From NCBI GenBank assembly GCA_965153455.1, contig OZ234502.1, positions 14,973,495-15,037,494 on the forward strand: 64,000 nucleotides of DNA. The letters run 5' to 3'. The notes beneath the pieces are model-generated. The model searched no databases, had not been told where the DNA came from, and saw nothing but the letters and a program-made list of their open reading frames with translations. Position 1 is the stretch's first letter, and each line of letters begins with the position of its first letter. This DNA comes from Sphagnum compactum (taxonomy: Eukaryota; Bryophyta; Sphagnopsida; Sphagnales). The position numbers were made by a program, and so were the translations under genes. Below are positions 24,421 through 37,629 of this stretch, piece by piece.

Positions 24421-24799
24421 TCCTAGAATAGGTGTTTAGGTTGATTACGTGGCCTACCTACCTAAAACAAATTTTTAACCTAGCTTAGGTAGTGACACGT
24501 GTCAATAAATCATAGGTTAAAAAATTATGAAATTATCAATAATATTATATATTAAATAATTAAATTTTATTTGATTTCCATGCTAGTTAGTTAATTAAGT
24601 AGCAAGTGAATGGTTTGGTAAATTTGTATTTCACTTGAGAATAACCTTGTTTCACTAGATACTAGTGAAACAATTCATTGTCCGTAGCAATTGGTCCCCG
24701 TTCACTAAGGGGTTAAACCATTTCACGAGTAAAAAAAGTTCAAATTCACTCAAAATCTAGTGAAATCCAGAATGAACTAAAACGCATTTTGTAGTAGTG

Positions 24800-25560
24800 T
24801 TTTCATTTCACTATATGCTTGTAGTCTCTTTGTTTCCTTTTGCTTTTAGCCTTTAGTTTTGGCAAAGACATTTGAAAACAAATCATCTCCTTGAAGGGAA
24901 AGGGCTAAAGCAAAAAGGCAATGATATTGCCAATTCTAGATGAAACTAAGCTTTCAACAATAATGTCATAGATGGCAATGTCATGTGCCAACTCCATGCA
25001 ATTGCTTTCTCTGTTTTGGGCCTTTAAGCAACTTTGTTTTTGGCAGACATAGTGGAAAACAACTTATCTACTTGAAATGGGGCCATTACCAATTTTAGAC
25101 TAAACTAAGTTTTCAACAAACAACACCTACTACTAACTCATTGCCATCTATGTTGGAAACTTATTTTCATCTAGAATCCCATAGATGGCAATGTCAGGTT
25201 CATGTCAATGTTTTCTTTAAACAAGTTTTGTTATTTTCAACAAAAAAGATTGCGGCCTTTTTTTCTCTACCTTGTAAATTCGACTAACTTTGCAATTTTA
25301 TTGAACTATTTTCCAATTTTCTTATATCACAAAATTGGGGAAAAAAAAACTTAGTCCTTGCATTTGTCTATCATTTCTGAAGCCAATACCCAAAATCCAA
25401 TTGCAAGTATCATAATTACATGTCTTATTCACTCGCTAAAGAAACCAAGGCTGAGGGAGGGGGGCTCTCACGGAGAGGGGGTGGGTGAGAGTGGGGTAGT
25501 GTTAAACCAATAATATAAGATTTGGCTAGTACCTATAACCTTGGTACGTAGCCAATAATC
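24800..25560. repeat. spacer repeat G copy 1, right of CACTA
   Basis: Matches 58718-59410 and partly 54840-55080. Landmarks are GGCTAAAGCAAAAAGGCAAT, CATAGATGGCAATGTCA and a GGCTGAGGGAGGGGGG purine stretch at 25450. No gene. Confidence 0.75.
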
Positions 25561-25822
25561 TCATACACCAACTAAACTCTACTAAACCTCATCAAGATAA
25601 ATCAAAACCTATTACACTAACTAAAAAGGTTCTCATGGGTAACTAATGTGGAATTGACTTGTGATCCTTGTAGCATTAGTGGATTAGAGGTGCAAAAATG
25701 AGGAAGCAATTTATCATTGTACTCCTGTCACATCGCCAACCATTGTGGTTAGCTCCATATTAACCATCCACATGCGTTTACTTGCCTAATAGCCACAAGT
25801 GCTTTAACTACATACCTACTTA

Positions 25823-25917
25823 CGGCAAAGGCTGCCAACCACATGGTCTGCAACACTGTGAGCTCCACATTGAACAGCGAGTCCGTTGTGGTGCTATATA
25901 GAGGTGGTCCTATATAG
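25823..25917 (+). pseudogene. SPX copy B, only the last ~30 codons
   Basis: Homology to the SPX last exon begins abruptly at about 25823 (CAAAGGCTGCCAACC) and runs to the same TAG stop at 25915-25917. Upstream of the junction, 25561-25822 is unrelated to the SPX gene: promoter, exons 1-2 and most of exon 3 are missing. The remaining codons include AANHMVCNTVSSTLNSES, identical to copy C. It cannot encode an SPX domain. Confidence 0.85.
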
Positions 25918-26540
25918 AGCCCCGCTTCAACCCTTGCCATTCATAAACAACAATTAGCTCCTGAAGATGCAGATTTCATGATCTAGAGCTGGCACTAGTA
26001 TACACTGTAAGGACCAAGCCATGCAGGTGATCAATAGATCTCATGACTACTACTGTACTGAGACACAAGAATCTTTGCAGAAGAATTCTTGAAGTAGTAG
26101 TTTTCTTCACTTACTCCCAGCACAAGTTGGAAGCTTATACATTGTGCAGAACCACAATTTAGGAAAAACATTTTCTTCAAGCACTGAAAGCTGCTTACAC
26201 ATAGGTACATATCGTTTTCTTGAATGTAAAGCATTCTGTGATCTCAATTGTCATGATGATTTTGGAACAACAATTTGCATGACTTTGTACATGAGACTGC
26301 TGCAACTCTGTTTTGAGAGAGCTATGAAAACTGTTTATGAATTTTTTTCTATTCAGTTTTGTCATGTTTTGAAGATCTTGAGCTTGCACTAGTCAGACCT
26401 GCATAATGTGATGATCTTGGATTCTTGCATGAAGATGGTCTTCCCATTACAATCTCTAGCTACAGAGGACATAGGGGATGATCATCATCATCAGTCATCC
26501 TCATCCTCATCAGAGTGTTGTCTTTTGCTTGCCATGCATC

Positions 26541-26830
26541 ACATTTTACATCCATGTGCAGCTCTGTTCTGTTACATAAGTTGAGTATACCAGAGTATCT
26601 CCACCCACAGCAGTAAAATGGCCCGCACAGTACGTTTTACATCCATGTGCACTATCTGTTCTATTTGATAATTTGAATACAATATGAGAGCATCTGCAGC
26701 CACAGCAGTAAAATGGCCCTTGTTCATTACATTTTACATCCGTGTACAACCTCTGTTCTATTACATAATTTGAGTGCATGGGGCAATATCTATACCCATG
26801 GCAGCAAATTGCCCTGTACAATGCATTGGG
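26541..26830 (+). repeat. 91-97 bp tandem repeat (flank B)
   Basis: Units start at 26541, 26632 and 26729, the same spacing as in flank A and flank C. Confidence 0.85.
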
Positions 26831-28192
26831 GATGATGCTATAGTAGTGCATTTATAGTGTGACACTCAGTTTTGGGCTCATGTAAAAATATGCCCCTGGG
26901 ATATTAAGTGCTTTTCAAGACAGCCAGTACAAGGATACTTTTCTGATTGGCCAACCATAGGAATTTGGCCCAGCTGGTGACATTTAAAATAGTCTCACAC
27001 TTTACTGTATGTTCTACCTTGGTAGGTTGCACACTAATTATATTATTTCCGGCAATGTTGAAATTTTTTTAATCTATTTTTTCAAAGACCAATTTTTCCA
27101 AGGAAACCAGAGAATCTTTTGAAATCTGCTAAAATACATATATATATATATATTTACAGTCATGTGGAATCTTCAAATAAATCATTATTCAACATTGAAA
27201 TGTTTACTTCATGACATGCTACTACGGGTTTTGTTCACTATTTCATATTTAGGGGTCAGGATGGGGAATCATTACCACTGGAAGATGGATGTGAGAAACA
27301 TTGATCGAAGGTGGCATACGGCATCAGTGTTGGTGGAGATGCTCTCCCAAGCCTGGCCATAATGGACTTTCAACAACAGCCACACACACGTTATCATCCA
27401 TCGGAACTCTGTTTCTGACTCAGTTGTGGATGAACCCCAATTGAAAATACCCAATAGGGTTCATCAAATACAAACTACAAAACAGGCTTCCAATGGATGG
27501 GGAAGGGGATGAACTCCAACAAAAAGAGAACTGTCAATTTCTTTCAGTCTATTTAGAGGACTGTTTCAGAGCAAAATTTGGCGCAAGGGCTTTTCACTTC
27601 TGGTAAGGCCCAGTGCCAACTCGTCAGAGTACCTTACATAATTTGGAAGGTACTTCTTTCTTATTTCTGTCTTTATTGCTCTTTTTTTCGCATTTGAAGA
27701 GTGAGTGACGTCCAAATATTTGAAGGTTCTTTATGCAAACAAAGGGTCTATCTTTTGACCCTTCTGCAATTTTTCACAGACTGCACTCGTCCTTGCTAGT
27801 CTCGTGACAAACGCCTCAAATCACGGAAGGGTCTTTTAAAGAGAGACCTTTCTCTTGTACTGAATTGTCACCCGGATTTACCTTGATAACCTATTCCATA
27901 GAAGATGGACTCTTCTAGGTGTGTAAATAAGATAATATCTGGTCACTAATTGACCTTGTAAAAGATAAGTCCTGTAGGTGGGTCGGAAGGATAATAGGGG
28001 ACTCTAGAAACATATCACGTAAAGGATTAGTTCCGTAGGTAGGTATTCTAGTTAGCTAATAGGTGGCTATTATGTGAGCATAATAAGCATGTAGATGGTT
28101 AGTAGTTAGTAAAAAGGTTAGGGCTAATGGGTTGTAGTAGGTAGGTAGTAAAACCAAAAACTGAGCTAATGTTTCTGAGCTAACCACTGTGA

Positions 28193-28212
28193 TTAGGGTT
28201 TAGGGTTTAGGG
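28193..28212 (+). repeat. interstitial telomere-like repeat (flank B)
   Basis: Two and a half TTTAGGG units at the position equivalent to 2873-2898. Confidence 0.8.
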
Positions 28213-28376
28213 CTCAGGAACTGAAACCCAATGAAAACATATTTCCTGTCCACCAACCATCCATCCCTCAGCGTTTTCTGTTGCTGGTTCACTCTGGCCC
28301 ATAACACAAACAACTTTTCTTTGCTATCGTGGGGGCAACTTGTGATGGGGCTGTTGTCTCCCTCCCCTTGCATTGG

Positions 28377-28554
28377 GTGAACCAGCACCCACACTGGTAC
28401 CATGGTAAAAACCCTGAATTTTCTTTTAGGTTGTTTTAACCATGGTAAATATCCGACCCTAAGACTACATCAAGGTCTTTGAGTCCAAATTGAATACAGC
28501 CACTGAAAGGCCTCACTCAAGAAAGTGAAGGTACTAATGTGGGTGCTGGTTCAC
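28377..28554 (+). mobile_element. foldback MITE, ACCATGGTAAAAACCC family, copy 2
   Basis: Orthologous in position to the element at 3064-3241 and the same 178 bp length, so it was carried by the flank duplication rather than inserted anew. Confidence 0.75.
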
Positions 28555-29380
28555 CGTGGCCTCTCCCTTCTAGGGTTTTTAAAGCAGGACTTGTTTACAA
28601 AGTTCTCATGAAAAATTGTACGCAAATAACATAGGTAGCACGGTTATTCTTTTTTCTATTTTCTTTTCTATTTTCTTAATGCACCTTTTGAAAGAGTATT
28701 TAGGGAATTGATGGCAGACAATGAAAACCTTACCATGAAATTGCTGCAAATACTACTTGTGAATTTGGAAATAAAGAATTACTACAAGAGTTGGACAAAA
28801 CTAGAAATGCATCAAAGCTATAGGATGAAGACAGAGTTGTACATAACCTAAAAGCTACTTGGCTAGCTTCAAAAGAAATAATGTCTATAAAAAATCCTCC
28901 TTAATGTTCATGGTTGGGTGTTAAAAGGTAAAACTATGTTTATTCCAAGTTCTAATTGTAATGATTTCCCTTGGAATGGTTTCCAACCATTAAATTTATT
29001 TGGATGTAACAATCCTTTCATGACAATCACTTGCTACTCACAAGATGCGAGTCTCAAGTTTATGAATGTTTTACAGCACTTTGAGGTCGTGAAAATAATC
29101 TGGAAACTGTAAAACAAATGAACTACCATCCGGGTTCCTAAAGACCTCCTCAGTGGGTTGAATCACAGGAATTCATCTCTTGTGTGAATATCATGGCTAT
29201 TAAAGAGGAGGGACCTTATGTCTAGTATTTGGGAGTGGGAGGGATCTTAGAAGTGTTGGTCATTTCTTTCTTTTTTTTAATAACCTCTAGTTTCAATTTT
29301 CCAAAAAATATATACAGGAGGAGGGCCAATATGGAAGTTATTTTATGTTTTGAGGTTCCTCACCTCAAAACACTGAATGG

Positions 29381-30149
29381 GTGCAATCACAATCAAATGA
29401 GCCACTGATGACAAAGGACTCAAGGATTGCAATCCTTTTTTTTTGGTAATTTTCATTTTCTTATAAAAAGGATTTTTTGGTTGAAATATTTTGCAATATG
29501 TTACTAAAAATATGTATAATTTTTCAATACATCATATCTTGTATTAAAGAATTTTCTAAAAGTGTACATATTCTACCAAATTTTTTGTTTGATTTTTAAA
29601 AATTATCCTAATTTCAAATTATATAAAAATATGCAAATTATTTTATGATTTGTGTTCTTGTATCATAACGTACAACTTTGTTTTAGATGTCATGTTCATT
29701 ACACCTTGTTTACATGTGGTAAAGGACTTTTGAAATTTTTTAATTGTGTTCGGTAAATTTTTTTTAAAACTTTTTTTAAAATCCACTAATTGCAAATTGT
29801 AAGTGTTTTTTGAGTGTGGGTAATCAATTAACATCATCTAATCAAAACTCATCAAAATTTCATTATTAAGAGATTCTTTAGCTTAGTAATTTATAAAATT
29901 GATTGCTTTTGATGCAAATGTTGTTCAAGTTCAAAAGTCCTTTATTAAAACCAAAACCCAAAATTATTATTTTTCAATTTTTATTTTGAATTCCTCAACA
30001 CTCGTATTGGCCACTTCACAAAACTTCCCATGATTACCATGGCATTAAAGTGGCACCGCAAAAACATATTTAACAAAATTACAATTTTGAAAGAATTTTG
30101 GTAGTCATCGAACATAGTTTTTTGCTCATTTGATTGTGATTGCATGCAC
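29381..30149. mobile_element. 0.77 kb TIR element in SPX flank B
   Basis: A perfect 21 bp inverted pair lies at 29382-29402 and 30124-30144 (core CAATCACAATCAAATGAG). Flank A lacks the block: there CTCAAAACACCAAATGGCCT runs straight through near 4060. ATGG may be a short target duplication (29377-29380 and 30150-30153), but the edge is ambiguous by about 4 bp. AT-rich interior without a protein; superfamily not resolved. Confidence 0.75.
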
Positions 30150-31385
30150 ATGGCCTCAAGACTGATCCTTCTCCAATGTAAAAATGATAGGGTTTTTTTC
30201 AATCCAAAAAGAGGATCATGAATTTGAAATGTAAGAATTTCCTTCCAGCATGGAAGATTCTTATAAATCTTATTTCTAACAATGGACAACAAATAGCAAT
30301 GAAAAACCTAGTCTTTAAAAAATGAAAGAACATCTACTTCCAATTTTTTGAAATTGAAGAACATTCAATTTAGTTTTTGGAAATTTTTTACAATTGAAAA
30401 ACCTTGAGATTGGGTTTTTCCAAAAATGCTCATTTGAAGTAGTAGCTTTTATGAAACAATTAATAAGAACTGGACATTTAATAATAGGTTATTTGACTGG
30501 GTCTTAGATATTCTAAAAACATCAATTGTATGGTTATGTTTGTAAAGATCACTGTTTGCACACCACCTTAAGCCCACCTAGGTTATGACTTGAAAATAAT
30601 ACGTTGAAACATATGTACATGATACATACCAATACAAAACATACCTTCGATTGAACCACATGATAGTTTTGACAAATCCAAACATAACCCACTGAAACCT
30701 GGCATAATAACATAACATAGTTAAACATGAAAGAATTGAATGATAGAGCTTTTGAAAGATTGTTAAAGAATCCATAATGAAATGAACTTCAAAACATAAC
30801 ACAATTTGATATTGAAGCATATTCAGGCTATAGAATCAATTACTCCTAAAATGAAACAAAGAAAATTTAGATTTTGAAACATAACTTTGAAACATGGATT
30901 TCAAAGAAATATTACAAACCTAAACTACATAAAAATAAAGCATTTCAAATGTTACCTTAACTATTGACTTCTACACTCAACATCATCAAGAATGAAAGCA
31001 TTTGATTTCCAATCTAATTTTGATTCTTGCATCTTTCGATTGATAGCATCCATTCATTTGGACATGTTATTTTGCTTACTTCAATATGCGTTTAAGTACA
31101 CAACTGGACAATCATTCTTCCAGTTGTCAAACACCATCATTATATACAATGGAAACTGGTATGAACATAACCATATTTGAACATGATTCAATAGTCTTCA
31201 AACATGTTGTAATATGTATTTCAAACATGTTTCATCATGTTTCGAAAGGATTTCCAGGCTTTGAAACATAAATTAAATTTACAAAAAGAAAACTTACCTT
31301 GTTTTCATTTGTTCCAAAGGTAGTTATGATTGTGACCACACTTTAAAGACCATTTTGTTGCATCATCGTGAATTGCCAACAATAT
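30150..31385 (-). pseudogene. distal SPX flank B with minus-strand exon relics
   Basis: 30150-30590 matches 4066-4474. 30590-31385 matches 5530-6310, skipping the 1.05 kb insertion of copy A. The same minus-strand coding relics are present: WMDAINRKMQESKLDWKSNAF within about 30990-31085, and DDATKWSLKCGHNH before an AAG|GTAAG donor near 31298. Similarity to copy A ends at about 31385 near a TA-dinucleotide run. Confidence 0.45.
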
Positions 31386-31555
31386 ATATATATAGAACAA
31401 ATGAAAAAAGGAAAATAAATGGGAAAACAGAATTTATTTATTAAAAAACAAAAAGCTAAATAGATTCAAATTTTCTTTTCCCTTTGCTTCTGATCTTAGA
31501 CAAGTTCCACCACTTGCACAAGGCAATGGGTGCAATAATACCTCACCATGGCACA

Positions 31556-32120
31556 TTCAACACAAAAAACCAAGAGCAACAATGTGATGAACTAATAACA
31601 ACACTAATGATAGAGGGGTCAATGGTGATGATGTGTATTTGGTAGTTGGAAACATACAATAACGTGATGGACCACTAATTCGGCACCTACAAAACAATGG
31701 TGATGGGGTTAATGCCTCACTAAAACACATGTAATGGGAATAATAACTAGCAACACAAATGAACAACAACAACAATAAAGGAGGAATGGTTCAAGTGGGT
31801 ACCTGGAAGCATAACAAGTAGCATTAGCAATGTGATGACCAAGAATGACACCAACAATGCACAAACTAACACAACATTAGCAAGGTGACAACCAACAATA
31901 ACACCAACAATGCAATAACTAGCACCACCACCAACCACATGACAAACTATGAATAACATTAGCAATGTGATGAACCAACAATAACACAGGTAATGTGATG
32001 GACCAACAATAACACTAGCATCAACAACAAGACAAACAACACACTAATAATGTGACACAACAACAACAACATGAAGGAACAATGCAAAGGAACAACACAA
32101 GAAAACAACATGAAGGAAAA
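31556..32120. repeat. degenerate AACAATAACACTAGCAATGTGATGA repeats
   Basis: About 0.5 kb of loose tandem repetition of AACAATAACAC and ATTAGCAATGTGATG words, period roughly 40-50 bp. Long frames here are repeat translations, not genes. Confidence 0.6.
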
Positions 32121-35100
32121 ATAAGAAAGCAATGCAAAAAATCAACATGAGGAAAAACAAAATTCTTAATTGTGATTAAGAACACCCCAAAAGGTTTTAA
32201 TACATTTGGGCACCACCTACGGTTTCTATTTAACAACTAACCTAAACTTTAAACCAACATAATTTAATTATTAACATAAAAATCAGCTTTTAATTCTTTC
32301 ATAGAACTGACCCAATTCTCAAATTTTTATAAAAGGGGAATCAATTTCACCCAAGTGAAAACCATTGGTTTGGTTTTCAAATTAGTTATCACCAAATGTA
32401 ATACAAGTTGGATTTTATGGTGAAAACCAGTTTGAAAACCAAGTGTCCCAATGAGATTAACCCAACATTGCAAATAACCCATTATTGAACAAGGGAAAAC
32501 ATCATTTAAAAAACAAATCATAAATATGACACAATTGTATTATATTTGAATCTTCGAACCTTAAGTTGATAACAAAATTGGTTGAGATATATAACCACCT
32601 TACATGTATAAAAGGTTGTGAGGTCAATTTATTTTAAAGTCATGTTAAATGTATTTTCATAAGGTCCACCTAACTATTGTATGGGTTACCTTGTGGTTGA
32701 TTAGGGGTCAAGCCATAAAGGAACTTGGTTATTGCAACCTTAATTTGAATATGTGACTTAACTTTTTAAAATTAAAAATGAAATTTTTTCTGAACATGAA
32801 AGCAAACCTTTGAGGCTTCATGTGAAGGCAAGTTGAATGTGAATTCAAAAGCATGTTATGTGATTTCAATGAAGTGACAATTGGAAAAATGTGAAAGGAA
32901 GCAAACCAAAACTCTTAAGGCAACTTCTATCTTTGAAAGTAAAGCTCCCAATGAGTCTTCAATATTTAGGATGACATTGGGCAAACAAAAATCATGGAAT
33001 GGCACAATTTTTGGATTTTTGGAAAGGTCTTAATGCAATGTATGATGGCTTAAATAGGCTTAATGGTTAGAAGTTAGATGATTTTTAAAAAAATAACAAC
33101 AAGAATGAAAAGTTCAACATTTGCTTATGTAGAATGTGATATGAAAAACTTAATGATGTTCAATTGAAGAGCCATAACATGGGAAAGTTAATTTCAAGAA
33201 TTACTTAGTTTGTTTCAATTGAGCAAAAAAATTTCAAGAAGTAAACATTTGAAAAATGTGGTAGTAATATTATGGGTTGGAGATACATGTGGACATTTTA
33301 AGTTGGTAATTTTTTTTTAGTTTTTCTAAACCAACTTAAGAGGAATTGGGAAAATTGTTGATTACTATATTTTGGGGGGGGGGGGGGGGATACTTTTGTA
33401 TTACAGTATAAGAACAAAAACGTTTACAAATGTCATTTAGGCAACTTCTTCTCAAGATTTGTTATTGCAATGTTGCCCTTTATCATTAGAGCATTTAAAA
33501 GAAGGAATTGCTCAGATATGGTAAAATGTTTTTGGTTTTATTGTTAAGCTAGCTCATAAGTTTTCCTTTCAAAGGTGGCAATCAAGCATGATTGATCCAT
33601 AGGTCTTATGGCCAACTTCTATGTTGGTATTGGAAAGGACAATTAGGCTTCTTTTTAGCTGATCAACTAGGCTTGTTGTTAGCTACAAGTGAAAACTTGA
33701 TAGCATCTTCCCTTGACATGAATAATACCCATCGATGTACACAACTTCCAAAGAGGAATTAATCCACTTCTTACATCATAAATGAGTTTGCCTTTCAAAC
33801 CTAATACCATAGTACCTTGGTGGGTTCAACACAAATCCTATTATTTTTAGAAATGCTAAAATTTTCAAAAATTATCTTTTTTAAAGAACAAATTCTTGTT
33901 ATTGAAGAATCCTTTCAGGGAATAATGATTTTTAGAAATGGAATCTATAATTGGGCATAAAAACCTATGCATGAATAGATATCTAGTTGGTGACATGAAT
34001 CTAGTTGCCATGTCAACAAATATGATGTGGCAACTTTTCCATTGGCCTAGTCTTATCATTTATGAATCCATAGCCTCATGTAATGTACAAAGTGTTGGAG
34101 ATTATGAAGAAGTAACCTTGGTAGAGCTGAACCCACAAAGTAAAAGTAAAACATCATGTAAGGAATTCAAATATGATTTGGTATTGAATCTAATACACTT
34201 AAAGAAACATTTAAAAACACAAATTACATATTGCACATCCAACAATCCAATAGACTATATATCTAGATCAACAATGCTATAACATATATGTATGGTATAT
34301 GTCCACAAATGTAGAGTTTGACGGTGTAAAATAACTTAATGATTTTGTGATTAGAAAAAATAATTTTGATGATGTCATATATCATGTGATAGCCAAATAT
34401 TTAAGCAATGCATATAGCATCATCTCAAATTTACGTCATATTTTAGTTTTATGTGAAACATTGTTGTGTTTAATTGCAAATATATAAAGAAAATGAATTA
34501 GAAATTTGTCTGATTCCTAACCAGTATTTGTTTTGGTGCAAAATTTTGCACTACCATGACCCAAAAAAAAATTTGTCAGAAGGATACAAAGTATTTTTTG
34601 GGCAGAAATATGCCAAAGTTGCCATATTTTGAGGGGGGAAAAAAGTGTTAAGTTGCCATATTGGCTACTCAAATTTGGCTCATTCCTCTTGCACATGATC
34701 AGAAACACCTACTTCACCAAATTGAAATGAAAAAAGAAAAAGAAAAACCATTCTTCTCACCACTTAAATATTGCAACACAAAATGTAGTTGTTGAGCTCC
34801 TTTAAAGTCTAAAGAGACAGAAAAACAAGAAGCTTGACATATGAAAATGACCACTGTAGTTATCTGGTTATTGCTTTTTTTCATAACCAGCCAAGTAGGT
34901 TATTTTATATTTTTGGATTACAGGGTATCAATATAATTGATTAAAAAAATAGACCCACCAATTATCAAATTATTCAGTTATATTTGGGTAATGACTGCTG
35001 GTTATGCATACAGGTAAGTTGTCAAATACCCTTGAGAATCATTGGTTATATTGCCTAGGAAGGGTAGGTTGTAGGGGTTTTTCATTTTACTTTATTTATT

Positions 35101-36030
35101 TTTCTGTTTTCTATCATAAACATGTTGAGGGTTTTACGATTGATAGTTCACATGGATGACATTTCAATCATTTGCACAGGTTATTAAAATTTGAAAATTC
35201 AATACTCAACCCATAAAGTTCTTGTTGATGCTTCAAATAATATGTATTAACGGGTATTTTATTTATCATTTTCCATAAAAATTTAATAACATCTAGTAGG
35301 TGATGAATAATCAGAATCATGAATAACTTGTTTTTTTCTTAACATTTGGACAAGACTAGTAATGAGTATGCCTTTTATGGCAAGTTCAAACTTGAAACTA
35401 AAAACTTCCCTTGATACTGAGCTTCTCATCTTGATGCATACAATTGTATCGAAAATACCCATCTACCATATGCAAACATAATATTTCAGATGTCATCACC
35501 CATTATAAAATTTATTGCAAAGAAAATAAAATTTAAGAATAAAGCTTTGGGTTTCACTGAAATTAAGGATTATAGTCAAAATGCAAGATGGGATTCTGCA
35601 ATAGGAGAATAACAAAGGAGAAAATTCTTTTTTTTCTCAAAACCAAGGATGAATGGCGTTCTTCTTGTTTCTTACATTTATTTAGGTGTCTATTTAGGTT
35701 GTGTGGATGTGGGTTGCTCAGGGGATTATGCAAAGCCTACCTAATGAGTTAAATAAGGATTTCCTACATTAGGGAGTCCTTAGGGATTATTTAAAGGGTT
35801 ACCGAAGGCTAACTCAGTGTGCACGAGAGGTCTACACATGGGGTTTTCTTAGATGGGGGATATCAAAAATCTAATCTCTAATCTATGGGATGGTAACCTA
35901 GGTTGATTGTAGTGTGGTTAGAATAGAAATTTGTGTGACTACTTAAGGGTATTCATCCTTATTTTTGGAGCGTGATCTTTACTTTGGTGGATTTTATGGA
36001 TAGCTTTAAAAAAAGGGTGGATGAATGGGT
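32121..36030. other. AT-rich gene-poor spacer
   Basis: I see no supported gene, bounded element or RNA gene in this 3.9 kb. A frame at 33938-34282 (114 codons) is the longest but has no motif or second copy. A run of 16 G lies at 33374-33389. Confidence 0.45.
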
Positions 36031-36037
36031 AGGATGA

Positions 36038-36280
36038 GCCTAAAGTGAGGATTATTTTTTATGGATAACTTTATAATGAGTGGGTAGGCTAAGGCTCAAA
36101 TTAAGGCATAAAGTAAGGATTATTTTATTGATAACTTTATTGAGTAAATTATGAGCCAAAATTTTATGTCCAAATCTTACACCAATGCAACTAAGGCATA
36201 AAATGAGGTTTATTTTATTAATAACTTTTTTGAGAAAATTATGAGCCAAAGTTTTATGCCCAAATCTTACACCAATGCTT
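36038..36280. repeat. ~70-90 bp tandem repeat, 3 units
   Basis: AAGGATTATTTTATTGATAA-like sequence recurs at about 36042, 36112 and 36202. The second and third units share ATGAGCCAAAATTTTATG exactly 90 bp apart (36151 and 36241). The minus-strand frame simply repeats 30 residues. Confidence 0.7.
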
Positions 36281-37629
36281 AGTCTCCTCTCTATGGACAA
36301 AACCAATCAATTGAGATCTCAATTTGTCTCCATCTCACTCATAATCAAAATATTCATTAACAAATTGGAATAGGCAGCCGTGAGAATCATCCATAGGAAT
36401 ATTTAGTCAAATTTGGTGATCAAAACATAAGAGTAGAAGAATCTTAAACTACTTTCATGACGTTGTAGTCAGTTGTGGTGATTTCTGGCAAATTTTTGAT
36501 TTTTTTTTCATTTATGGGTTTTTAAAAAAAAAGGAATTTGTGACAATATATATATATTTCACAAAATGGTGAAAGTTTGCCACAAAATAAATCACTGAAG
36601 CAGCGCATTGCTTAATGGCTATACCCCTAATGGTATGAAATCAAACCATCAACAGTGATGTAACTGAAACATATTCCATTAACTTCTTTGAAAATGAACT
36701 GATATAAATAGTTCAGAGTAACGTCCAGTGAAGATTCCTCAAAATGTGGGTCCAAAGGAATTCTGCTTCTTCTCAAGTCTCTCACTGACAAGCAAAGCCA
36801 ACAAAATTCAAATGTACAGTAAGTTAAAAACATGTCAGTGGTGTTGTACCTTGACTACCATTGGAGTACCATGGCAAGTTCAACATTTCAATGTTGAAAA
36901 ATGGAGTACCATAGCAATTTCAACATTATGATGTTGAATAATTACTTTATTTTGAAGATTCCATGTCAAAAAAATTCTGAGAATATTCTAAAAGATTTTC
37001 TTTGAAAAATTATTTATAATTTTTTCAATATTTCTGAAACTAACATAATTAGTGTTGAAGCTGCCAAGGTAACCCAGTAAATTTCCATGTCCAGCAAGCA
37101 AAGTTCACAATGATCATGATCTTAATTTGCAAACCGAGACAGTTACAATCCACAAAACGTATCAACAGCCCTCCTTCACTAAATAATTAGCATCAGCTGT
37201 TTGTTACTGTTGTTGATATATGTGTGGGTGCACACACAATGAGCACGTTTCTGTGTCCAGACTTAAACAGTAGCATGCACTTGCTGCCAAGGATGGAACC
37301 CATGTTGAATGTGTGAAAAGCTGAATTGAAAGTGGGCTGATTAGGTGACCCCTAAACGCCTGGCTCCTTTTGGACATCAACTCAGAGTGCAATTCGTCTC
37401 ATTGTAAAAATTTCAAAATTATGTCCTCATCAAACACAACAATCATCAAAACTTGACTGATTACCCCTAATAAATCATGCTTACCTAGCCCATCCAAAAT
37501 ATAACTGCAACCCTTGCTGATAATAGAGATATCCAGAAAGGTCACTCTCTTCTCAACTCTTCTTTCATCCCCTAACCCCTCTTTTAACCTCTAAACACCG
37601 TTATTCACAAAGTAATGAAATTTCATTAA

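Larger units (their letters stand above)
22413..24799. mobile_element. 2.4 kb non-autonomous CACTA element
   Basis: Perfect 13 bp inverted ends CACTACTACAAAA (22413-22425) and TTTTGTAGTAGTG (24787-24799), flanked by TTT on both sides (22410-22412 and 24800-24802). The related spacers at 54830-54845 and about 58097-58110 read straight through CAGTCATTTTCA and so are empty sites confirming the 3 bp duplication. Subterminal AGTGAAAT/ATTTCACT words recur at both ends. No transposase is encoded; the interior holds AT-rich arrays and a tRNA-like SINE fragment. Confidence 0.9.
25918..29380 (+). repeat. SPX 3'-flank duplication, copy B, proximal part
   Basis: Nearly identical to 62300-64000 over 25918-27640 and somewhat diverged from 607-4030. 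Contains the 91/97 bp tandem array, the telomere-like repeat and the foldback MITE in the same order as flank A. A TA-dinucleotide run at about 27138-27153 is shared with flank C but not flank A. No gene. Confidence 0.85.

Noticed and set aside
31557-32236. Several 70-codon hydrophobic minus-strand frames suggesting membrane proteins
   Set aside because: They translate the AAC-rich degenerate repeat into Val/Leu/Cys-rich sequence; frames shift with repeat units.
33374-33389. Run of 16 G as a functional element
   Set aside because: Simple homopolymer, possibly a sequencing length error; nothing around it suggests function.
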